Assembly (NCBI RefSeq): GCF_018598175.1
Contig: NZ_JAHESE010000004.1
Coordinates: 186,001 to 250,000, forward strand
Origin: Dawidia cretensis
GTDB lineage: Bacteria; Bacteroidota; Bacteroidia; Cytophagales; Cyclobacteriaceae
Direction of reading: 5' to 3'
Length of the DNA: 64,000 nt
Below the pieces are notes generated by a model. The model saw only the letters and a list, made by a program, of their open reading frames with translations. It did not search any database and was not told the DNA's origin. Made by a program: the position numbers and the translations under genes. This document shows positions 1 to 9,463 of this stretch, one piece after another; within the stretch, counting starts at the first letter, position 1; each line of letters starts with the position of its first letter.

Positions 1-1
1 G

Positions 2-319
2 GAGCGCTTTCCGAAGTTTGTGCTGGGCTTCCTGGCGGCGTCGCTGCTGTTTACGTTGTTGTCTCCTACGGTAACCGAAGCGGGTACCGTGCGGGCTGGC
101 TGGCTCCCGGATGACCAGTTAAAAAGTCTGAGTGCCAGCCTCAAAAGCGTGCAGCTGTTGTGGTTTGTACTGGCCTTTACGAGCATTGGTCTGGAAACCA
201 AATTCTCAGACCTCTTCAACGCTGAAAGCCGCAAACCGCTATATGCGTTCCTGATCGCGCAGCTGTTTAATATCATCGTGACGTTGATTATAGCGTTCCT
301 CCTTTTCAGCAATACGTAA
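2..319 (+). CDS. YeiH-type putative sulfate exporter, C-terminal part
   Basis: This is the 3' end of a gene that begins before the window; the reading frame is open from base 2 and closes with TAA at 317-319. The visible 105 residues begin ERFPKFVLGF and carry three hydrophobic helices, with a Val-Gln-Leu-Leu-Trp-Phe segment before the last pair, which matches the C-terminus of the YeiH/UPF0324 family of inner-membrane putative sulfate exporters. Family membership is recognised from the end of the protein only. Substrate is unproven for most of the family. A strong hairpin follows 53 bases downstream, so it is probably the last gene of its transcript. Confidence 0.75.
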   Translation, partial: ERFPKFVLGFLAASLLFTLLSPTVTEAGTVRAGWLPDDQLKSLSASLKSVQLLWFVLAFTSIGLETKFSDLFNAESRKPLYAFLIAQLFNIIVTLIIAFLLFSNT

Positions 320-371
320 CGCCCTTCCCGAGCGGCTGCATACGTTGGAAATGATGATAATACTGTATATT

Positions 372-404
372 CGCGGGATTGCCCTAGGGCGATCCCGCGT
401 TTGT
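372..404 (+). terminator. Rho-independent-like hairpin after the yeiH-type gene
   Basis: Arms CGCGGGAT and ATCCCGCG (372-379 and 392-399) enclose a second GCCC/GGGC stem, with one T-G wobble between them, followed by TTTGT. It sits between the end of the exporter gene and the MFS gene start at 439. The T tract is short, so termination strength is uncertain. Confidence 0.6.
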
Positions 405-438
405 CTGTCGTCATTTCCCGCTTAAACTTCGATTACTC

Positions 439-1758
439 ATGAATGGCATAACCGCCACCGCCGCGCTGAATAACCCCCGCACTGTACGGGCCTGGTACAT
501 GTTCGACTGGGCAAACTCCGTGTATTCCCTGATCATTATCACGGCCATCTTTCCGATCTACTACAAAGAGGTGGCCGTTTCCAGCGGAACGGATCAGGTG
601 AACTTCCTGGGCTTTACACTGCAGAACTCCGTGCTATATTCCTACGCACTCTCGTTCTCATTCCTGGTGGTCGCTGCCATCCTGCCGTTGCTTTCCGGCA
701 TAGCGGATTATACCGGCAAGAAAAAGATCTTCATGAAGATCTTTGTATGGTTGGGCAGTCTGTCGTGTATGGGCTTATATCTTTTTGACAATGTATCGGC
801 GTTGGAGTGGGGCATTGCCTGTTCTATTCTGGCCAGCATTGGCTACTCGGGCAGCCTGGTGTTTTACGATGCCTTCCTGCCGGAGATCGTTACCCGCGAC
901 CGTTACGATGCCACCAGCGCGAACGGCTATTCGATGGGGTATATCGGCAGCGTGTTATTGATGGTAGTCTGTACAGTTTTGATTTTGGGATTTGACACGT
1001 TTGGTTTTGATAACGGAGGCGCGGCGACACGCTTTTCATTTTTACTGGTAGGCTTATGGTGGGTAGGTTTCTCGATGATACCCTTTGCCCTGCTGCCCGA
1101 AAATGCGTCGGCGCGCAAGCTGGAAGGTAGTGGCAGTGTCTGGACGAAGGGTTATCAGGAAATTCGTAAAGTATGGCGCAGCCTGCGTGAACAGCCGGAC
1201 CTAAAGCGTTACCTGGTAGCATTTTTCTTTTATAACGGCGGTGTACAAACAGTGATGTACCTGGCCACATTGTTCGGTACCGATGTACTACACCTGGGAA
1301 CTACCAGCCTGATTGCAACCGTGGTCATCATTCAGTTAGTAGGCATCCTGGGAGCGTGGTTGTTCGCCCGCCTGTCGCAAGCCAAAGGCAATCGTTATTC
1401 GCTTACGGTCATGATCATGATCTGGATCGGCATCTGTATCAGCGCATATTTTATCACGACCGAATATCAGTTTTATGCGTTGGCATTTGTTGTCGGCATG
1501 GTGATGGGCGGCATTCAGTCACTGTCCCGCGCCACATACTCTAAGCTGATTCCCGACAACACCATCGATCATGCTTCATACTTCAGCTTCTACGACGTTA
1601 CGTATAACCTTGCCATTGTGTTCGGTACATTCTCGTACGGGTTTATCGATCACCTGACGGGGAGCATGCGGTATAGCGCGCTGGCGTTGGCGCTGTATTT
1701 CATTGTTGGAGGGGGTGTTTTGTTTATGGTGAAGACGAAGTTGATACGGAAGGCTTAG
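439..1758 (+). CDS. MFS permease, UMF1 family
   Basis: A 439-residue integral membrane protein with about 12 hydrophobic segments. The N-terminal RAWYMFDWANSVY motif is the signature of the UMF1 family of the major facilitator superfamily, whose eukaryotic relatives include the Atg22 vacuolar effluxers. In bacteria the substrate is generally unknown; a role in efflux of amino acids or other small solutes is inferred from family relatives only. Length is normal for an MFS protein. The ATG at 439 is the first start in frame and precedes the FDWANS motif closely, as in homologues. It is a single-gene unit: the neighbours are a terminated gene upstream and a convergent AMP nucleosidase gene downstream. 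Confidence 0.85.
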   Translation: MNGITATAALNNPRTVRAWYMFDWANSVYSLIIITAIFPIYYKEVAVSSGTDQVNFLGFTLQNSVLYSYALSFSFLVVAAILPLLSGIADYTGKKKIFMKIFVWLGSLSCMGLYLFDNVSALEWGIACSILASIGYSGSLVFYDAFLPEIVTRDRYDATSANGYSMGYIGSVLLMVVCTVLILGFDTFGFDNGGAATRFSFLLVGLWWVGFSMIPFALLPENASARKLEGSGSVWTKGYQEIRKVWRSLREQPDLKRYLVAFFFYNGGVQTVMYLATLFGTDVLHLGTTSLIATVVIIQLVGILGAWLFARLSQAKGNRYSLTVMIMIWIGICISAYFITTEYQFYALAFVVGMVMGGIQSLSRATYSKLIPDNTIDHASYFSFYDVTYNLAIVFGTFSYGFIDHLTGSMRYSALALALYFIVGGGVLFMVKTKLIRKA

Positions 1759-1867
1759 TATCAACGTACTAAGACTGCCGGCAGCTATAGTCACAAGTTC
1801 CGTGCTTCGCACTTAAGCCTTGCGCTAGTAATCCGCTTTCTTCCCTTATAAGATATTGATTGTTAGG

Positions 1868-2638
1868 TTAATACCGCAAATGCTTCACCGTCATGCCATT
1901 GTTGATCAGCTGTCGCAGTGAGTCAATGCCAACACGGAGGTGAAGCTCGACGTAGTTTTTGGTGACGCTCAGATCGCTCACTTCGGTCTTGACGCCTTCG
2001 GGTACCATGGGTTGGTCGGATACCAGGAGGAGGGCGCCGGCGGGTATCTTGTTGTAAAAGGCCGTGGAGAAGATGGTGGCTGTTTCCATGTCGATGGCTT
2101 GCGCGCGAATCTTGCGCAGGTATTCTTTAAACTCTTCGTCCCATTCCCACACGCGGCGGTTGGTTGTATACACGGTGCCGGTCCAGTAGTCTTGTTTGTG
2201 GTCGCGGATGGTGGTGGAGATAGCTTTTTGTAGTGCGAAGGAAGGGAGGGCGGGCACTTCGGCGGGAAAGTAGTCGTTGGAGGTACCTTCGCCGCGGATC
2301 GCTGCGATGGGCAGGATCAGGTCGCCGATGTGGTTCTTGGCCTTGAGGCCGCCGCACTTACCCAGGAAGAGCGCTCCCTTGGGTTTGATCGCGCTGAGGC
2401 AGTCGATGATCGTGGCGGCATTGGGGCTGCCCATACCGAAGTTGATGATCGTGATACCTTCGGCCGTGGCGCTGCGCATGGCGCGGTCCTGGCCGATGAT
2501 GGGCACGTTATGCCATTCGGCAAACATGCGCACGTAGTTGTCGAAGTTGGTCAGCAGTATATATTCACCAAACTGGTTGAGCGCCTGCCCGGTGTAACGG
2601 GGCAGCCAGTTTTCCACGATGTCCTGTTTCGTCTTCAT
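1868..2638 (-). CDS. amn: AMP nucleosidase (short Bacteroidota type)
   Basis: Predicted to hydrolyse AMP to adenine and ribose 5-phosphate in the cytoplasm, a route of purine turnover and AMP-level control. The 256-residue protein has the nucleoside phosphorylase fold: a glycine-rich INFGMGSPNAA segment near residue 70, LGKCGG near 93 for phosphate or ribose contacts, and AIDMETATIF near 188, the Met-Glu pair that binds the ribose hydroxyls. It lacks the long N-terminal domain of the E. coli enzyme, which is the usual form in Bacteroidota. The start at 2638 leaves a 54-base divergent intergenic region shared with the HsdR-N-like gene. Confidence 0.9.
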   Translation of the reverse strand: MKTKQDIVENWLPRYTGQALNQFGEYILLTNFDNYVRMFAEWHNVPIIGQDRAMRSATAEGITIINFGMGSPNAATIIDCLSAIKPKGALFLGKCGGLKAKNHIGDLILPIAAIRGEGTSNDYFPAEVPALPSFALQKAISTTIRDHKQDYWTGTVYTTNRRVWEWDEEFKEYLRKIRAQAIDMETATIFSTAFYNKIPAGALLLVSDQPMVPEGVKTEVSDLSVTKNYVELHLRVGIDSLRQLINNGMTVKHLRY

Positions 2639-2692
2639 GCGGCTAAAGGTACCAAAAGTTTATGTGCTAAAACTGCCTATCTTCGCCCCGGC

Positions 2693-3142
2693 ATGTACGA
2701 CCTCAACCTTCCGTCCTTTGAATATCAGGTCAAGAAAGCAGACGATCGTTATTGGATCTTCGATGTGCTGCGAAAGAAGTACCTGGTATTGACCCCTGAA
2801 GAGTGGGTGCGGCAGCATTTTGTGCATCATCTGTTGCGGGACCTGGCATACCCCCGCGCATTGATTCGCGTGGAGGGAGGGTTGTCGTATAACCAGCTGT
2901 CCAAGCGTTCGGACATTGTTGTATTCGACCGGCTGGGAGCACCCTGGATGGTGATCGAATGCAAAGCTCCTACCCAACCGATCAATCAAAATACCGTACA
3001 CCAGGCATCGACGTATAACGCCACGCTACGGGCGCCCTACCTGGTAGTAACGAATGGCCTAAGCCATTATTATTTTCAAGTAGACTGGCAGGAAAACAAG
3101 ACGGAGCGCTTGTCGTCCCTGCCAGCCTATATATCGCTTTAG
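2693..3142 (+). CDS. Small HsdR N-terminal-domain protein (PD-(D/E)xK fold)
   Basis: A 149-residue protein corresponding to the isolated N-terminal domain of type I restriction enzyme R subunits (HsdR_N_2 family). Visible motifs are a conserved GGLSYNQLSKRSDIVVFD segment giving the acidic residue and VIECKAPTQPI giving the E-x-K pair, together a PD-(D/E)xK nuclease core. No helicase or methylase partners are nearby, so this is not a restriction system; stand-alone forms are widespread in Bacteroidota and uncharacterised. I chose ATG 2693 because the longer open frame would overlap amn antisense and the family starts just before YDLNLPSFEY. Its TAG stop overlaps the TAA stop of the convergent giant gene. 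Confidence 0.8.
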   Translation: MYDLNLPSFEYQVKKADDRYWIFDVLRKKYLVLTPEEWVRQHFVHHLLRDLAYPRALIRVEGGLSYNQLSKRSDIVVFDRLGAPWMVIECKAPTQPINQNTVHQASTYNATLRAPYLVVTNGLSHYYFQVDWQENKTERLSSLPAYISL

Positions 3143-6100
3143 TGGGTGATCACCAGCTTGCGGTGCATCACGCTACCTTCTGCCGAACGGACCTGTAAGA
3201 TGTACACGCCGTCGGGAAAGCTTGCAGTAGAAATGGTTTTACGTTTATCGCCGCGTTGGAAGACCTGTTGGTATACGGTGCGTCCAAATCCATCTACCAG
3301 GCTTACGGGAAGATCTTGTGCCGCCTTCACAGGAAGGTCGATGTTTACTTCGCCGCGGGTGGGGTTAGGATATACACGTACCTGATCGCCAAAGGTAGGC
3401 TCGTTGGCTGTAACGAAGTCCGGCTCATCCGTAGCGTCGATCACCTTCGCCTGGAATACTTCTTTGTTTCCACCTTCAATGCTTTGCATGAATATGACCA
3501 CGGCACCTTCACCGCTGGTCAGCAGGTCGCGGTTGCGCCAGACCACTTCGTCCAGCACGATGGTCTGCATGGGTGCGATGTCTTGTGTGAGGCGTATACC
3601 GGCCGCTGTCGGCAGCATTTCCTTTGCCACATAGTGGAACTCGGCGTTGCCGCTGGCACCCAGATAGGCAGGGTCGGTAATGGTCTTTTCAACGATGGTA
3701 GTGAAGACATTCACGCCGGCCGTAGGCAGTACCTGGCTTGTCGCGTTGGTGATCGAAGTCTTGATCTTGACCACTTCACCTTCCTTTGTCATCGTTACAT
3801 CCAGGCGGATGGGTGACGGTGTCAGGATGCGTTCATTGTATAGGGCTTCCAGCGCCGGTGTGGTGTTCACTACGTTACCGTCGAGGCTGAAGGTAGGCGA
3901 GGTGGTGATACCATAGAAAGCGGTGCGCGCGTTGTTGATCTCTGCGTTGATGGCGTTCAGCGGGTCGCTGCCTGGGAATGCTGTGTGGAACTGGATCTTG
4001 GCGATCTCCGGAGAGTTTTGCGAGAAGGCATTGAACAGCGCATTGTGTGCCGTGCCGTTGGCAGCGGCCGACGAGTTGGTAAAGTTTTCGATCAGCACGG
4101 TACGGGTCCGCTCGCCGATAAAGATGTTGTCAAAAGCAAACCCTTCGCGGCGTGGGGCGTTGCTGGCAAAGGCGATACGGAAAACGACGTTGGCTTCGCC
4201 GATGAGGTTGTCGAGCTTGAACGTAGCAGTTTTCCAGTCTCCATAGGCACCGGTCCAGCCCAGGTCGTTGGAAGGCTGGTTGCCGGGACGGCTGGAGATA
4301 CCACTTTCATCATACCAGTTCACGCCCTGGCCAATCTGGCCTACAACCTGCCACTGCGCTTCGTTCTCGATATTGCCGCTGGTATTGTATTGCAGCACCG
4401 CGCCGTCGTTGCCAGCAGGGGTGTCAGACCAGATGTCGAACGAGATGATGGGCTTCTGAGCCAACGAGAAATCGAAGCACCGGCTCATGACCCATGACTG
4501 CTCGCCGGCATTGCTGTTACCGGTGAGGTTGGTGTCCCAGGCGCCACCCAGGCCGTTGGGGGAAGCATCCTTGTTTACCGTGGCGCCGGCCGGGTGGCCG
4601 TGTGCCCACGACGAACGTATGCCACCGGTAATCCAGCCATCGGCCGTACCGTTGAAATCCTGCGTATAAGCATTGGTTTCGGTCACGGTGCCAAACGAAG
4701 GTACCATGTATACGGGTTTCTGGATTGTGTCCTTACACGATGCTGTCGTGGTGATGATCAACCGCACGGTGTCGGTCCCTACGGAGATATAATTTACGTT
4801 CGATATTTTGCCTGTGCCGGGAGCATTGACAGTGCCGACAACGAGCTGATTATGTTTTGAGAAGTTCCAATCATACGACTGGATATTCGCTTCCGAAATG
4901 TTGCTGGTACCAGCCAGGAACTCTGTATCCGAACCGCCGGAAGGATCGACGCAGACGTTGCGCCAGGCGAAGGTACCGTCGGGGTTCGGGTTGATCGTGA
5001 TCGGGATCTTGGGGGGCGTGATGATACAGCCGCTGGATGTAACCATGGTGAATTCCGCCAGGAAGTTGCCAATGCCGTTAAAAATGTGGTTGGGGCTGAA
5101 ATACGTTCCAGTAGTCTTGACCGTGTTGGGGCCGGGAAGAATCTCGCCGCTACCCGCCGAAAGCGAAGTCCCGTCGCCAAAGCTCCAGCTGGTAGAGGCA
5201 ATGGTATCGGTAGCGTTAATGGGAACCATGGTTGAAGTATTCGTAATGCTGACAGGGAAGCCGTCGCAGGCAGTGCCGATGGTATAGCTCGGAGCGATAG
5301 TCGGTAGCACCGTCAGCGCCAGGTCTTTGGTGTTGGAGCATAAGGTGGTAGGATTTTGGTATACCAGGTGCAGTGTATAGCTATTCGGTAATAACAAGGA
5401 CGCATTGAGCTGTACGGTACCGGCGGCAGCGATAGGAATGAGCGCCGAGTTAATACCGTTCGTACCAGACCAGGTGCCATTCTGAGCCGCCGCTCCGTTG
5501 TCGGTAGCCTGGAAGGTCTGTGAACCACCGGTCACACAGATTTTGTTCGGATCGCCCGTGGTCGGCAGAATGTCGAGGTTGGGCAGCGGTTTTATCATAA
5601 CGCCTACTTTTGTTTTGGCGCCTTCGCAGCCGGCTACTGTTTGGGTAACCGTGAAGCCGTATGGCCCTGCCACCGTATTGTCAATGTCGAGGTCTGCTGC
5701 GGACGGGCTGCTGCCGGAGTGTGTCAACACGCTGTTGGCATCATACCACTTCACGGCCGTACCGGTCACCTGCAGCTCGCTGCTGGGAATATTCTGAAAC
5801 TGGCAATACTCGCGGCTGAAGTCCGAACCGGGCGCAGCGGGGCTGGCCTTTACCTCGACGGTCAGCGACCGCGGAGCCTGTGTACTTTCGCAACCGTTGA
5901 TGCTCTGCGTAACATAGAACGTCGACGTTCCGGCGATCAGGTTACTGACCGGAGGCACAAACGAGTTGCCGGCCCCTACGACGGTTGTCGGAGGGTTATT
6001 GGAATACCAAACGTATGAAGTTTGTGCCACCGCCGCAGCCGAGAATGAGCCAATGGTACCACCCTGACAAACCTCAATGGAGGTGCCGGGAGTAATGTTG

Positions 6101-9100
6101 CCCGAGGGCACGATCGGCGGGCGTAAGCTTACTTTGATCTGCTGCACCGCGGAGGTATTCTGACAACCTGTACTCGGGTCGCGATAGGTATAGGTCATGT
6201 TAAACGTTACCGGCGTAGAGGCCGTGACGCCTGTCACAGATGCCGGGTTGAACGACCACACACGGGGTGTACCCGAGGACGTCACCGAGGTAACGGCCGT
6301 GCCGGTAGCCGTGAAGAAGTCGTCGGAGGGGTTGTCGCCGTTCGCGGGACCACCGGTCAGGACGACAGGCGCCTCGTTCGAGCAGAACTCCATCTTGGGA
6401 ATAAAGAAATTTACAGCAGGTGCCTGTTTGATCGGTACGAGCTGCCATTCCGGGAAAGTAGAAAAACCGTTCGATACGACAAATCCGATCCAGATGCCGT
6501 ATGTGCCGTATATCGAGGCTGTGGCAGCATAGATGGGTTGGTACACCGCTTGCTTCGGGTCGAAGATATTGCTAGCAGGAAGCGCCATATCGGTTTGCCC
6601 GACGGAAGGATTAAAATACACAAACTTTTGAAACGCATAGCCTGGGCCATACTGGCTGGTGATATACGATGCGCTTACAGTCAACGTAGGAGATGGGTCT
6701 GCGTTATTGCAATACTCAATCTCGAGGTTGTTGATGTTGGTAACATATACTTCGAAGTCTTCGGTGTGTATAAATTCGCATTGCTGCGCAGTAGCGTCTT
6801 TATACGTATACGTGATGGTGTAGGTGTCGGCCGACAGGGTAGAAGGGTTAAAGCGGTATTCACCGCTGGTAAACGTTACACCCGGGCCGCTGAACACGCC
6901 ACCGGCAGGTTGGCCGATCAGGCGTACAGCATTGGAACTCTTGCTGAAGCGTTTTTGGTTTGGGGCCACAGGCACTTCCCCTGTGAGCGCAGCAACGGTA
7001 AACGTAAAGGGCGACGGTGCGGTGCCGGAGACGGCAGTGACAGAACCATGAGGGTTGGCATCGCTCACCTGGTTGCCGGTAATGTTGGCGGTACCACCGA
7101 GACGGGTTATACTGCCAGAGGCTGCTGACGTGCCGGTATAGCGGACCTTCAATCCCGTGATTGTAATCGTCGAGAGCTTATCCGTTCCGACAACGGTATA
7201 GCTAAACTCCACTACGTTGGTGGCGGGGTAGCTCAGGTTGGAAGCATTCGAGATATCGGCGTTCGGTGCTGCGGGCGTGATGGTCGGATTGGTCGTGACA
7301 GTCTGATCGAAGACAAAGCCCGGGGGCAATGCCAGCGACACTGTGCCGGAGGTGGAGAAGTCGGTCACATCGGTTTCTGCGATGATAATATTGCCCAGCG
7401 GCCGGGCGATACCGCCAAAGCACAGATTTAGCGTTGCCGGTGGCGTGATCGTAACGCCATCACTGCTGATCGTTACGTTACCCGAAATATCGCTTAGATC
7501 GGGGTCGGGGTTGTAGGCGTCGTCGATTACTTTGAGCGTATAGGTGCCAGCGATGCTGAAATATATATTCGGCCAGGTATAGACGCCGTTGGACAGGGTC
7601 GGATGAAGATCGGTGCCGCCAGGCTGGATCGTTCCGGTGCCGCCGGTCACTTCCAGGTCTATCTGCTTATTGTAATCGACATCCAGGTTATTATAAGGGT
7701 TCCCGTCTACAGCACGCACCGTAAGGTTGAATGTCTGGCCGGTGCCTAGTGCTGCGCCGGGGAGCGCGGCATAGAGGAACTTGGAAGCCACGACGTTGAT
7801 CTTGTTATCGGTTGACGGCGAAGAAACAGCGCCGCCACCGTTGGCCGCGGCAAATCGCGACGTAGGTGCGCTCGTGACGGTGGTGACCCCGGTAACAGTG
7901 AAGTGAATGGTTTGGTTGTCGTTTACGGAAGACTGAAACGTGGCCCGGATTGAAATGCTCGTATTGCCGTTGTCGTTTACCGTAATGGGAGTGCTGGGCG
8001 TGAAGGTGACTGAACTGCCCGCACTCTGTTCGGTGCCCGATATTTCCGTTGTGCCGTTGTACAGGGCTACGCGGCGCACGTTGGCGGAATTGGTGATACT
8101 GAAGGTAATGCTCTCTACAATGGTCGGCTTGTCGTCAGCATCGTTGTTAGACGCGCCCCCGTCACGGATCTGGAAGGTTCCCAGCGCGAGGCTGTTACTT
8201 CCGTCGTTGGTCATTGCGCCTGACTGGTAGATTCGGTAGGCAATGGTGGAGGCCGTTGTACCGGCTGTAAAGGCAACGGTCGAGATACTGGAAAGCGTTA
8301 CGTCGTCGTCGGTAGTGAACGCGCCGCCGCGGTAATTATAGGTTTGTGCGTTTGTACCATTCCAGTTGTAGGGTACCACGGCATAGTAGTAACGCGTATT
8401 CGCGGTAAGGCCCGTGTTGGAATAGGTCGTTGTGCTGGTGTTGGTAATGGTGGTTACCAGCGTGGCGCCGTTCAGGTTTAGCGAGCCCGGAGCGACACCG
8501 TCCTGAATGCTGGCGGCGGTCGGGGCGGAGCCAGTAGTGCGCAAAATGATATATCCGGCCGCATCGGTAATTGTGCTGGCGGCGGGGAAGGTTAATGCGA
8601 TCTCGGTGGGGCTTTGCGCTTCCGCGGTAACAGTCGGGTGCGTAGCCGGCGCCGTAGAGTAGGTATAGAATGAAGCTTCTGATGACAGGGTTGTGCCGAC
8701 GGCGTTCGTTGCATAGGCGGCATAGTATATTCTTACACCCGACGGCAAGCTGCCGCGGTTATCCGTGAAGGTGCCCGTGCCGGTGCCGCCTTCGGCCAGT
8801 TTGTTGTCACCTATCGTTACGCCTGTGCCAGTTTTCCACACCGTGCCACGCTCTGTGATGTTGTTCGGAGAAGTACCAATTTCGCCGCCGAGGTCGGCAC
8901 TGTTAACGGTAACGTTGCTGGCCGCCGTGGTAGAAACCATGACAGGCGCTTTGGTCGAGCCGGTAACAGAGGGTGGTGTGCCGTCGGTTTTATAGTACGG
9001 GTCGGGCGAACCGCCGGTCCTGTAAGGGTAGATAACGAAGGTAAAGGTCTCATTCGTGGGCAAGCCGTTAAACGTAAACGTGTTGGTTCCCACAGAATGG

Positions 9101-9381
9101 CCTACGTGTTCGAAGCCGACTCCGTCACCATAGTTGGCATCGTTGGGAGTCAATGTGCCATTGGTCGGTGGCGTAATGGTACCAGTGGAGGTTTTGACAT
9201 ACACCACATAGTTCGTCGGCAAGGTGCCTCCCGTGGATCCCGTCCACTCAACTTCGATGGAAGTGGCGCTGAGCGTTGTGGCGATTAGTCCCGTCGGGTA
9301 GTTGGTAGGTTGCGCGAATGCAGGCAGACCGGCCAGGACAAGCAGGATCGTAAAATACCTTCTCAGAGTAGAGTGATACAT
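3139..9381 (-). CDS. Giant T9SS-exported Fn3/PKD surface protein
   Basis: A 2080-residue secreted protein. Residues 1-23 are a signal peptide ending AGLPAFA. Three fibronectin-III-like modules fill roughly residues 27-350. Several Ig-like or SprB-like repeats follow, with a PKD-like WSFGDGTSLS motif around 1370. A jelly-roll/MAM-like module (about 1560-1760, ending AFDNIFIGE) precedes a thioredoxin/Omp28-like module (ENFTN, then a TSPTF cis-Pro-like loop) that has no CxxC. The last 80 residues (VYPNPTRGEVNI to KLVITH) are a type A Por sorting domain, predicting T9SS export and attachment to or release from the outer membrane. It is the last gene of the six-gene minus-strand operon, 82 bases after the lipoprotein gene, and is probably the outermost component. 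Confidence 0.85.
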   Translation of the reverse strand: MYHSTLRRYFTILLVLAGLPAFAQPTNYPTGLIATTLSATSIEVEWTGSTGGTLPTNYVVYVKTSTGTITPPTNGTLTPNDANYGDGVGFEHVGHSVGTNTFTFNGLPTNETFTFVIYPYRTGGSPDPYYKTDGTPPSVTGSTKAPVMVSTTAASNVTVNSADLGGEIGTSPNNITERGTVWKTGTGVTIGDNKLAEGGTGTGTFTDNRGSLPSGVRIYYAAYATNAVGTTLSSEASFYTYSTAPATHPTVTAEAQSPTEIALTFPAASTITDAAGYIILRTTGSAPTAASIQDGVAPGSLNLNGATLVTTITNTSTTTYSNTGLTANTRYYYAVVPYNWNGTNAQTYNYRGGAFTTDDDVTLSSISTVAFTAGTTASTIAYRIYQSGAMTNDGSNSLALGTFQIRDGGASNNDADDKPTIVESITFSITNSANVRRVALYNGTTEISGTEQSAGSSVTFTPSTPITVNDNGNTSISIRATFQSSVNDNQTIHFTVTGVTTVTSAPTSRFAAANGGGAVSSPSTDNKINVVASKFLYAALPGAALGTGQTFNLTVRAVDGNPYNNLDVDYNKQIDLEVTGGTGTIQPGGTDLHPTLSNGVYTWPNIYFSIAGTYTLKVIDDAYNPDPDLSDISGNVTISSDGVTITPPATLNLCFGGIARPLGNIIIAETDVTDFSTSGTVSLALPPGFVFDQTVTTNPTITPAAPNADISNASNLSYPATNVVEFSYTVVGTDKLSTITITGLKVRYTGTSAASGSITRLGGTANITGNQVSDANPHGSVTAVSGTAPSPFTFTVAALTGEVPVAPNQKRFSKSSNAVRLIGQPAGGVFSGPGVTFTSGEYRFNPSTLSADTYTITYTYKDATAQQCEFIHTEDFEVYVTNINNLEIEYCNNADPSPTLTVSASYITSQYGPGYAFQKFVYFNPSVGQTDMALPASNIFDPKQAVYQPIYAATASIYGTYGIWIGFVVSNGFSTFPEWQLVPIKQAPAVNFFIPKMEFCSNEAPVVLTGGPANGDNPSDDFFTATGTAVTSVTSSGTPRVWSFNPASVTGVTASTPVTFNMTYTYRDPSTGCQNTSAVQQIKVSLRPPIVPSGNITPGTSIEVCQGGTIGSFSAAAVAQTSYVWYSNNPPTTVVGAGNSFVPPVSNLIAGTSTFYVTQSINGCESTQAPRSLTVEVKASPAAPGSDFSREYCQFQNIPSSELQVTGTAVKWYDANSVLTHSGSSPSAADLDIDNTVAGPYGFTVTQTVAGCEGAKTKVGVMIKPLPNLDILPTTGDPNKICVTGGSQTFQATDNGAAAQNGTWSGTNGINSALIPIAAAGTVQLNASLLLPNSYTLHLVYQNPTTLCSNTKDLALTVLPTIAPSYTIGTACDGFPVSITNTSTMVPINATDTIASTSWSFGDGTSLSAGSGEILPGPNTVKTTGTYFSPNHIFNGIGNFLAEFTMVTSSGCIITPPKIPITINPNPDGTFAWRNVCVDPSGGSDTEFLAGTSNISEANIQSYDWNFSKHNQLVVGTVNAPGTGKISNVNYISVGTDTVRLIITTTASCKDTIQKPVYMVPSFGTVTETNAYTQDFNGTADGWITGGIRSSWAHGHPAGATVNKDASPNGLGGAWDTNLTGNSNAGEQSWVMSRCFDFSLAQKPIISFDIWSDTPAGNDGAVLQYNTSGNIENEAQWQVVGQIGQGVNWYDESGISSRPGNQPSNDLGWTGAYGDWKTATFKLDNLIGEANVVFRIAFASNAPRREGFAFDNIFIGERTRTVLIENFTNSSAAANGTAHNALFNAFSQNSPEIAKIQFHTAFPGSDPLNAINAEINNARTAFYGITTSPTFSLDGNVVNTTPALEALYNERILTPSPIRLDVTMTKEGEVVKIKTSITNATSQVLPTAGVNVFTTIVEKTITDPAYLGASGNAEFHYVAKEMLPTAAGIRLTQDIAPMQTIVLDEVVWRNRDLLTSGEGAVVIFMQSIEGGNKEVFQAKVIDATDEPDFVTANEPTFGDQVRVYPNPTRGEVNIDLPVKAAQDLPVSLVDGFGRTVYQQVFQRGDKRKTISTASFPDGVYILQVRSAEGSVMHRKLVITH

Positions 9382-9463
9382 GCGTTAAACAATAAAAGAT
9401 TTATACTAAAACTATAGCGTCAAGATGATGGCTGCTCGTGCGGCTGTCCGCCGGAGCAGGGTA

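Noticed and set aside
2693-3142. Restriction-modification system
   Set aside because: Only an isolated HsdR-N-like nuclease-fold protein is present; no methylase, specificity subunit or helicase domain is nearby.
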